18,761 bases of DNA from Thermodesulfobacteriota bacterium (GTDB taxonomy: Bacteria; Desulfobacterota_D; UBA1144; Nemesobacterales; UBA2774): positions 1-18,761 of the forward strand of contig JBCCIH010000015.1 of the NCBI GenBank assembly GCA_039028315.1, in the 5' to 3' direction. How positions within the stretch are numbered: the stretch's first letter is position 1; the number at the start of each line of letters is the position of its first letter. Shown piece by piece: positions 13,409-18,761 of the stretch. A model generated the notes under the pieces. The model searched no databases. It was not told where the DNA came from and saw only the letters and a program-made list of their open reading frames with translations. Both the position numbers and the translations under genes were made by a program.

Positions 13409-14302
13409 ATGAGATGTTGGAAATGGCGGCAGCTTATCTTACTTGTGTTCACAGCCGGATTAATCACTGGCTGTGCTAATCTTCAAGCAATACAGGATTT
13501 TAGTGTTGGCACTTCGGATTTTGCAAATTCATATGACAGAGTCTATCCAGGAACTTATGATACCTGTCTTACCAGCGCAGAAATCAGAAATGTAATAATA
13601 GAGCTTGGAGAAACTCCATCAAGAGCTCCTCTCACGCAGCTGGAAGACGATAAAGGAATGTGCGCCCCATATAAACCGACAACAAAGGCATTTAGCGAAA
13701 GCGCAAAGGCGCTTTATGATTATAGCCAAGCTCTTGAGCTAGTAGCCCAGCAGAATCAAAGCCCTTCATTTAGAAAAACCCCTTTTATTCCTAGATTTCA
13801 AGGCATTGATCCTAACATAGTGGACACTGTACCTGAACTTGGTAACAGCAAAAAACAGGTTGAGTTAGTAAATCAGTGGGAGCCGTATTTTAAAACTTTC
13901 TTTGCTCAAAAAACACCACAAGAAGTAATTTTGGAAACCGGTCCTTATGTAGATGCTACATTAGAGTTGTTAACAGAATTTAGCAATATTTATCAGATTC
14001 AGCTTGATGACTATGAAAGAAATATTACCGTACTTGATAGAGTGATTGAAGACACTGGCTCAAGCGATGTGATTAAAAGGACTTTTGTGATTAACAATAG
14101 CCGGGATAAAGACTCACGGCAGGAGCTTTTAAAAAACTACAACCAGGCACTTATCTCAGTTATAGAATCACAGAAACGTTTATTCCAGCGCTCAGAGCTT
14201 GACTCACCTCATTACAGTGACCCGATATTTCAGCAGGATATGCAAGAATTTCTGATCAATATCTCAAATCTCGTGCAGCAGTCGAAGCTAATTGCAGAAT
14301 AG
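13409..14302 (+). CDS. Predicted lipoprotein of unknown family
   Basis: I do not recognise a family. The ATG at 13409 follows a strong GGGAGGA ribosome site. The 297-aa product has a basic N-terminus (MRCWKWRQ), a hydrophobic stretch and lipobox LITGC with lipidated Cys22. The mature part is mostly helical and polar. The early part has two further cysteines (C53 and C85), which could form a disulfide in the periplasm, with DRVYPGTYDTCLTSAEIRNV between 43 and 62. Helical stretches include SAKALYDYSQALELVAQQNQ (98-117) and a C-terminal region (about 235-297) of possible coiled coil. No catalytic motif is seen. It is monocistronic, tail-to-tail with the dehydrogenase gene across 35 bases. Confidence 0.75.
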   Translation: MRCWKWRQLILLVFTAGLITGCANLQAIQDFSVGTSDFANSYDRVYPGTYDTCLTSAEIRNVIIELGETPSRAPLTQLEDDKGMCAPYKPTTKAFSESAKALYDYSQALELVAQQNQSPSFRKTPFIPRFQGIDPNIVDTVPELGNSKKQVELVNQWEPYFKTFFAQKTPQEVILETGPYVDATLELLTEFSNIYQIQLDDYERNITVLDRVIEDTGSSDVIKRTFVINNSRDKDSRQELLKNYNQALISVIESQKRLFQRSELDSPHYSDPIFQQDMQEFLINISNLVQQSKLIAE

Positions 14303-14337
14303 GGCAGCAAATACTATATAAGGCTTAGGGGCTATCG

Positions 14338-15426
14338 TCACTGTTTGTTGTATGAGATTTTATAAATAATACCCTCTAAGTCATCTGATACGTATAGCTC
14401 ACCCTTTTTGCCCACAAGAATATCAACAGGCCTTCCATATTTTTTAGTCGCAGTGAGCCATCCGGCAGCAAAATCCAATGTTTCTATAGGCTTGCCATCT
14501 TTCATCTTTATCCTAACAACTTTATATCCCGTTGGAATAGAGCGGTTCCAAGATCCGTGATATGCCACAAATAAATCACCGCTATATTCTTCAGGAAACA
14601 TTTCGCCTTCATAAAATGATAGACCTAGTGGAGCTGAGTGTGCTTGAATTTCAACCACTGGAGCTATCGTGCTCTGACACCTGTTAGGGTTACCATAATC
14701 AGGATCAGGAATTTTATCGCCGTAGCAATATGGCCAGCCATAATCTTTGTTTTCACTAACTATATTTACTTCATCAGGAGGAAGATTATCACCGAGCCAG
14801 TCTCTCCCATTGTCAGTTGCCCAGAGCTCACCGGTTACGGGATGCCATGCAATTCCAACAGAGTTTCTAAGCCCCCTGGCAAAAATCTCTCCATTTTTGC
14901 CGTCAGGATCAAACCTCATTATAGTTGCTCTTCTCTCGTCTTCAATACACACATTGCAAGAAGAGCCGATTGAGACGTACATTTTCCCATCAGGCCCAAA
15001 AGATACTGTTCTAGTAAAGTGCCCCTTTGTCGGCAGATCGGGGACAAGAATTTCTTTTTCACCTAAGTCATTGTTTAAACCATTATATTTAAACCTAACG
15101 ATTTGATTTGTCTCACCTATATATAGGTATCCATCATGAAATGCGATTCCATGTGGGCGTTTTAGTCCTTTAGCAACAACTTTATTGCTTATAACTGTGC
15201 CGTTCTTCTCTGAAAGTGCTACAACAGTGCCTTCCCCAATAATTGTTACAAACAGTCCTTGGTCCGGACTAAGTGCCATAAACCTGGGCGAGCCTAAATC
15301 TTTAGCATATTCCTCAATAACAAATCCTTCGGGCACAGTTATTTTATCAGCAGAAGCTAGTGATATACTGGGGATAAAGATTGAACAAAATAGTAATATT
15401 AAGCACAGTGAGTTCTTATTAGTCAT
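14338..15426 (-). CDS. Secreted glucose/sorbosone dehydrogenase-like beta-propeller protein
   Basis: The protein has 362 aa with a Sec signal peptide (1 to about 25, MTNKNSLCLILLFCSIFIPS, then ISLASA), so it is exported to the periplasm. It is a six-bladed propeller of the PQQ-dependent sugar dehydrogenase (glucose/sorbosone dehydrogenase, PF07995) family. Visible family motifs are GSPRFMALSPDQGLFV, KGLKRPHGIAFHDGYLYIGE, FARGLRNSVGIAWHPVTGEL, WATDNGRDWLGDNLPPDEVN, YGWPYCYGD, HSAPLGLSFY and FVAYHGSWNRS. The family oxidises aldoses or sorbosone with PQQ and Ca2+ in known members, but many homologues have no proven activity. No PQQ synthesis genes are in the window. It is 46 bases downstream of lipB on the same strand and may be the last gene of the lpd-lipB unit or have its own promoter. 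Confidence 0.85.
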   Translation of the reverse strand: MTNKNSLCLILLFCSIFIPSISLASADKITVPEGFVIEEYAKDLGSPRFMALSPDQGLFVTIIGEGTVVALSEKNGTVISNKVVAKGLKRPHGIAFHDGYLYIGETNQIVRFKYNGLNNDLGEKEILVPDLPTKGHFTRTVSFGPDGKMYVSIGSSCNVCIEDERRATIMRFDPDGKNGEIFARGLRNSVGIAWHPVTGELWATDNGRDWLGDNLPPDEVNIVSENKDYGWPYCYGDKIPDPDYGNPNRCQSTIAPVVEIQAHSAPLGLSFYEGEMFPEEYSGDLFVAYHGSWNRSIPTGYKVVRIKMKDGKPIETLDFAAGWLTATKKYGRPVDILVGKKGELYVSDDLEGIIYKISYNKQ

Positions 15427-15472
15427 AGAAAATATTTTAGCTGGGAAATATTAGAATTTATACAAAAAAATA

Positions 15473-16222
15473 CTAGATAAGAAGGTCTTTATCTTTCTCA
15501 GATTCAGCATCCAGATTAAAAAGCAGGTCATTCTCGAGCAAATTCTCTGTAGTGCTGTCAAAAGTAGTTAAAACTCTGGCGTTATCGAAATTAAAAGTCT
15601 TTATAAACTCTTTTATAATCGATTCCTCAATATCTTCAACCGCTACTTCATCCCTACCTAGCCAGCCGGATACTGAAGTCATTTTTACATCAGGGATACC
15701 GCATGGAACAATCATATCAAAATAAGAGAGATCTGTATTTACGTTCAGGGCAAATCCATGATAGGTAATCCATCTTTTAACTCCTACGCCTATTGATGCG
15801 ATCTTATGCCCATCAACCCACACGCCCGTTAGACCTTCAATTCGGTTAGCCTCTATTTCATATCCTGCGAGTACTGAAACAATAAACTCCTCAAGACCCC
15901 TTAAATACTTATGAAGATCACGGCCCTTAGAGTTTAAGTCCAATATTGGGTAGCCAACAACCTGACCCGGACCATGAAAGGTAATATCTCCGCCTCTACT
16001 TATCTCTTCAAAGTGTATGCCCCTCTCTGAAAGATACTTCTCATTGATTAAAAGATGTCCTTTATCGCCTTTGCGTCCTATGGTGAAAGTTGGCGGGTGC
16101 TCAAGTAATAAAAGGGTATCACCTATTTCCCCATTTTTTCTTTTCTCGATAAGCCGCATTTGAAGATCAAGTGCATCTTTATATGCTACCAAACCGATTT
16201 TATAAACATTTAGGGTATTCAT
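15473..16222 (-). CDS. lipB: Octanoyl-[acyl-carrier-protein]:protein N-octanoyltransferase
   Basis: LipB moves the octanoyl group from octanoyl-ACP to the lipoyl domains of PDH and other 2-oxo acid dehydrogenases, the first step of lipoate synthesis, which LipA finishes. The 249-aa protein has PPTFTIGRKG (43-52), the substrate loop RGGDITFHGPGQVVGYPILD (76-95), GVWVDGHKIASIGVGVKRW (133-151) with catalytic Lys140, HGFALNVNTDL (155-165) and VPCGI (172-176) with catalytic Cys174. These correspond to Lys135 and Cys169 in E. coli. It is longer than E. coli LipB (213 aa) by a C-terminal tail. It lies 18 bases downstream of lpd, a functional pairing. No lipA is seen in the window. Confidence 0.96.
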   Translation of the reverse strand: MNTLNVYKIGLVAYKDALDLQMRLIEKRKNGEIGDTLLLLEHPPTFTIGRKGDKGHLLINEKYLSERGIHFEEISRGGDITFHGPGQVVGYPILDLNSKGRDLHKYLRGLEEFIVSVLAGYEIEANRIEGLTGVWVDGHKIASIGVGVKRWITYHGFALNVNTDLSYFDMIVPCGIPDVKMTSVSGWLGRDEVAVEDIEESIIKEFIKTFNFDNARVLTTFDSTTENLLENDLLFNLDAESEKDKDLLI

Positions 16223-16240
16223 AGATAAAATTCCAGCAAA

Positions 16241-17674
16241 TTATGAATTTCTAGCACGGCCCATTGCGGCCAGTGCTGCCTCCATTACTGCCTCAGAGAG
16301 AGTAGGGTGAGCATGAGAAGTTATAGCAATTTCAAGCGGAGTGGATTCTAAGGTTCTCGCAACTCCTATCTCGGCTATAAGCTCTGTTGCACCATGTCCA
16401 ATTATATGTGTGCCAAGTATTTCTCCTGTTCTCTTATCTGAAATCATTTTTACAAAACCATCTGTTTCGCCTGTACCAACGGCTTTTCCAACCGCTCTAA
16501 ATGGAAATTTGCCCACGCTATATTCGTAACCAAGCTCCTGCACCTGCTCTTCTGTATAGCCTATATTTGCAACCTCGGGCTGACAGTAAACACAACCAGG
16601 AATATTGTTGTAATGAACCTTGCTATCAAGGCCTGCCATCATTTCCACTGCTGCAACTCCTTCCTCTGACGCTTTATGAGCCAGGAGTGGGGGTCCAATA
16701 ATATCCCCTATTGCATAAACTCCGTCACAAGTGGTCATATATTGATCATCAGTCTTTATAAACCCTCTTTCATCAAGCTCAATATTTAATTCACTAAGCC
16801 CTATATCTCCGCCTTTTTTGTAAAAACTAAGTGAAGTAGGAGCATCATTTGCAACTGGTCTTCTACCAACAGCAACAAGCACCATTGAAGCGGTTATTTT
16901 GGTCTCAGCTTGGTCTGAAACATTTTCAAGTATTACATCAACAGTTTTCTTTTTCTTATTGATATCTTTGAATTTTGTGCCGGTAAGAATAGTCATACCA
17001 CTCTTTTTAAATAGCCTCTGAAGCTCCATTGCAATTTCTTTGTCAGCACCCGGAATTATGGTGTCCATCATTTCAACGATTGTCACTTTACTGCCGAATG
17101 AATTGTAAACATATGCGAACTCAGCCCCTATATAACCTCCGCCAATCACCACAACTGATTCTGGCACGTCACGGTGAAATATTGCCTCATCACTAGTCAT
17201 TACCAGCTTTCCGTCAATTTCTAGTCCAGGAAGTGTGACAGGAACAGAGCCTGTAGCTATCATTATTTTATCCGTGTCTATTTCAACCTGACCAGAATCA
17301 CTTGTAACTCCAACCTTGTTTTTAGAAATTAATTTACCTACTCCGTTAAAAAGGGTTATTTTATTCTTTTTAAATAGATACTCTACACCCTTATTAAGTG
17401 TAGATGAGGCTTTTCTACTCTTATCTATAACTTTAGAGAAATCATAAGAAAGTCCTTTATGTTGTATACCAAACTCCTCTGAATGATTGAAATATTGGTA
17501 CACCTCTGCGCACTTTAATATTGACTTAGATGGAATACAGCCCCAATTAAGACATACTCCGCCGGGTTTATCTCTTTCTATAACAGCTACCTTCATTCCT
17601 AACTGCGCGGCTCTTATTGCCCCAACGTATCCACCAGGTCCTGATCCAATTACTGTAAGGTCAAATTTTTCCAT
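16241..17674 (-). CDS. lpd: Dihydrolipoyl dehydrogenase (E3)
   Basis: This FAD enzyme reoxidises dihydrolipoyl groups of 2-oxo acid dehydrogenase complexes, making NADH. It has 477 aa, the normal E3 length. FAD-binding GSGPGG is at 10-15. The redox disulfide is GGVCLNWGCIPSKS (38-51) with Cys41 and Cys46. NAD-binding GGGYIGAEF is in the middle (about 178-186), and the second FAD-binding motif ends in GVYAIGDI. The C-terminal proton relay HAHPTLSEA has His456 and Glu461. ATG at 17674 is fixed by an in-frame TAA four codons upstream. The strongest promoter (17683-17710) leaves almost no leader. It is divergent from aceE and followed by lipB, so all three serve pyruvate dehydrogenase. Confidence 0.97.
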   Translation of the reverse strand: MEKFDLTVIGSGPGGYVGAIRAAQLGMKVAVIERDKPGGVCLNWGCIPSKSILKCAEVYQYFNHSEEFGIQHKGLSYDFSKVIDKSRKASSTLNKGVEYLFKKNKITLFNGVGKLISKNKVGVTSDSGQVEIDTDKIMIATGSVPVTLPGLEIDGKLVMTSDEAIFHRDVPESVVVIGGGYIGAEFAYVYNSFGSKVTIVEMMDTIIPGADKEIAMELQRLFKKSGMTILTGTKFKDINKKKKTVDVILENVSDQAETKITASMVLVAVGRRPVANDAPTSLSFYKKGGDIGLSELNIELDERGFIKTDDQYMTTCDGVYAIGDIIGPPLLAHKASEEGVAAVEMMAGLDSKVHYNNIPGCVYCQPEVANIGYTEEQVQELGYEYSVGKFPFRAVGKAVGTGETDGFVKMISDKRTGEILGTHIIGHGATELIAEIGVARTLESTPLEIAITSHAHPTLSEAVMEAALAAMGRARNS

Positions 17675-17682
17675 GGATGTGT

Positions 17683-17710
17683 ATTATATATTCAATAACA
17701 CCGCGGTCAA
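17683..17710 (-). promoter_or_regulatory. Strong candidate sigma70 promoter for lpd, nearly leaderless
   Basis: Minus strand: TTGACC (17710-17705), 16-base spacer, perfect TATAAT (17688-17683). With a usual spacing the start falls near 17676-17677, two or three bases before the ATG at 17674. An 8-base palindrome ACCGCGGT (17700-17707) overlaps the -35 and spacer. Confidence 0.65.
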
Positions 17711-17725
17711 TCTTTTTGGCTTGAA

Positions 17726-17735
17726 ATTTGCAAAT
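17726..17735. promoter_or_regulatory. Perfect 10-base palindrome in the lpd/aceE gap
   Basis: ATTTGCAAAT reads the same on both strands. It sits about 16 bases upstream of the lpd -35 and well upstream of the aceE promoter, a position suitable for a shared regulator. Such AT-rich palindromes also arise by chance. Confidence 0.25.
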
Positions 17736-17809
17736 ATTCTTATCGTCATGAATCCAATCTCCTAGAGCAATATCAAAAATAAGGTAATATGTATTATATG
17801 TTAAGAAAA

Positions 17810-17839
17810 TTGACTATAAACTCTAGACTGCTGTAAAAT
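17810..17839 (+). promoter_or_regulatory. Candidate sigma70 promoter for aceE, nearly leaderless
   Basis: TTGACT (17810-17815), an 18-base spacer and TAAAAT (17834-17839). The expected start (about 17845-17847) is two to four bases before the ATG at 17849. The TAA inside the -10 box is in frame with aceE, so the protein cannot begin earlier than 17840. Confidence 0.5.
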
Positions 17840-17848
17840 TTGATAAAA

Positions 17849-18761
17849 ATGAATAAAACACCCGAAAAGAAACAAAATAAGAAGATTGAACAAGAGCTTG
17901 AAAACAAAGAGTGGATAGAATCGCTAGACTACGTACTTGATAGTTCTGGTGAGGAGCGAGCCGCTAAGCTTATAAAAAAATTACAAATCCATGCCCAAAA
18001 AAGAGGCGTAAAGCTGCCGTTTACAGCAAATACTCCTTACATAAATACAATTCCAGTTGAAAAGCAGCCTAAGTATCCTGGCGATCCTGAAATCGAATGG
18101 AGGATAAGAAGCCTTATACGCTGGAACGCTATGGCTATGGTTGTAAGAGCCAATAGACTAGAAGAAGGAATTGGAGGCCATATTTCCACTTTCGCCTCAG
18201 CAGCGGCCCTATATGAAGTAGCATTCAATCATTTCTTAAGAGGCAGAAACGAGAACCACGAGGGTGATATAGTCTATTTTCAGGGACACGCTGCCCCAGG
18301 CATTTATGCAAGAGCATTTCTGGAAGGAAGACTCAGCATTGAAGACCTGCAAAATTTCAGACGGGACCTAGTTCCCCAAGGCGGTCTTAGTTCATATCCG
18401 CACCCTTGGCTTATGCCTGAGTTCTGGCAGTTCCCCACTGTCTCAATGGGCCTTAGCCCGATTATGGCTATTTATCAGGCAAGATTTAACCGCTACCTTG
18501 AAGACCGTGGGCTTAAAAAACACTCTGACGCAAGAGTATGGGCGTTTTTAGGAGACGGTGAGACAGATGAGCCAGAGACCCTTGGAGCTATTACTCTGGC
18601 CTCTAGGGAGCATCTGGACAATTTAATATTTGTGGTTAACTGCAACCTTCAGAGGTTAGATGGCCCGGTTAGAGGCAATGGCAAAATTATCCAAGAGCTA
18701 GAGGCAATCTTCAGGGGCGCAGGCTGGAATGTTATAAAGGTTCTATGGGGAAGCAATTGGG
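17849..18761 (+). CDS. aceE: Pyruvate dehydrogenase E1 component, homodimeric type, N-terminal part; gene runs off the right edge
   Basis: AceE is the thiamine diphosphate-dependent E1 of the pyruvate dehydrogenase complex, decarboxylating pyruvate and acetylating the E2 lipoyl domain. The 304 visible residues begin MNKTPEKKQNKKIEQELENK and show EWRIRSLIRWNAMAMVVRAN, GIGGHISTFASAAALYEVAF, VYFQGHAAPGIYARAFLEGR, GGLSSYPHPWLMPEFWQFPT and TVSMGLSPIMAIYQARF. The ThDP/Mg site GDGETDEPETLGAIT follows. NCNLQRLDGPVRGNGKIIQE and GWNVIKVLWGSNW are also near-identical to E. coli AceE. The full enzyme is about 890 aa, so about two thirds is beyond 18761. No ribosome site precedes the ATG. The E2 gene (aceF) would be expected downstream, outside the window. 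Confidence 0.97.
   Translation, partial: MNKTPEKKQNKKIEQELENKEWIESLDYVLDSSGEERAAKLIKKLQIHAQKRGVKLPFTANTPYINTIPVEKQPKYPGDPEIEWRIRSLIRWNAMAMVVRANRLEEGIGGHISTFASAAALYEVAFNHFLRGRNENHEGDIVYFQGHAAPGIYARAFLEGRLSIEDLQNFRRDLVPQGGLSSYPHPWLMPEFWQFPTVSMGLSPIMAIYQARFNRYLEDRGLKKHSDARVWAFLGDGETDEPETLGAITLASREHLDNLIFVVNCNLQRLDGPVRGNGKIIQELEAIFRGAGWNVIKVLWGSNW

Noticed and set aside
14638..15454. Several plus-strand open frames opposite the dehydrogenase gene
   Set aside because: They are shadows of the conserved propeller gene on the minus strand.
11587..17738. TTGCAAATATT found both near 11587 and near 17728
   Set aside because: An AT-rich 11-mer shared by two AT-rich gaps is likely chance, and neither placement relative to promoters is consistent.
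18037..18228. Minus-strand 63-codon frame near the right end
   Set aside because: It is antisense to aceE, whose plus-strand translation matches the family closely.

Overview
The window is an AT-rich chromosomal segment of a Gram-negative, diderm bacterium. The diderm envelope is shown by an Mla/MCE-type lipid transport operon and by several predicted lipoproteins and secreted proteins. Homodimeric pyruvate dehydrogenase (AceE), lipoate metabolism (LipB, Lpd), a bacterial GlnRS and HemB indicate a heterotroph-like core metabolism with haem synthesis. Arginine is often coded by AGA/AGG. I cannot name the species. The gene mix fits an uncultivated proteobacterial or delta-like lineage, but that is an inference. 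I see no rRNA, tRNA, CRISPR array, insertion sequence, prophage or recognisable defence system.

Layout. Positions 1-212 hold the 5' part of hemB (minus strand), divergent from glnS (310-1986). glnS meets tail-to-tail a PurN-like formyltransferase homologue whose key catalytic residues are replaced (1988-2752, minus). A plus-strand block follows: cdsA (2815-3678), then a compact MCE transport operon of a STAS-MlaE fusion, MlaF, MlaD, a PqiC-type lipoprotein and a DUF945/YdgA-like protein (3799-8816). That operon ends in a 17-bp tail-to-tail overlap with an isocitrate lyase/PEP mutase superfamily gene (8800-9672, minus). This gene is divergent from a MerR-like regulator (9764-10249), and a nested inverted repeat lies between them. 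Next are a Y-family DNA polymerase and an upstream TPR protein (10254-11965, minus), a four-helix membrane protein (12137-12673), and two receiver-less LuxR-type HTH genes placed head-to-head (12691-13290). An unknown lipoprotein with a strong promoter covers 13409-14302.

The right end is a pyruvate dehydrogenase locus. lpd, lipB and a secreted glucose/sorbosone dehydrogenase-like gene form a minus-strand unit (17674 to 14338). It is divergent from aceE, which runs off the window at 18761. In both lpd and aceE the best promoter places the transcription start within a few bases of the ATG, and in-frame stops block any earlier start, so both mRNAs may be leaderless.

How the genes work together. 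CdsA makes CDP-diacylglycerol for phospholipids, and the neighbouring MCE system would move phospholipids across the envelope. AceE, Lpd and LipB supply and lipoylate the pyruvate dehydrogenase complex. Most of the window is ordinary housekeeping DNA. The points most worth a second look are the catalytically altered PurN homologue, the composition of the MCE operon, the truncated LuxR pair and the apparent leaderless PDH genes.
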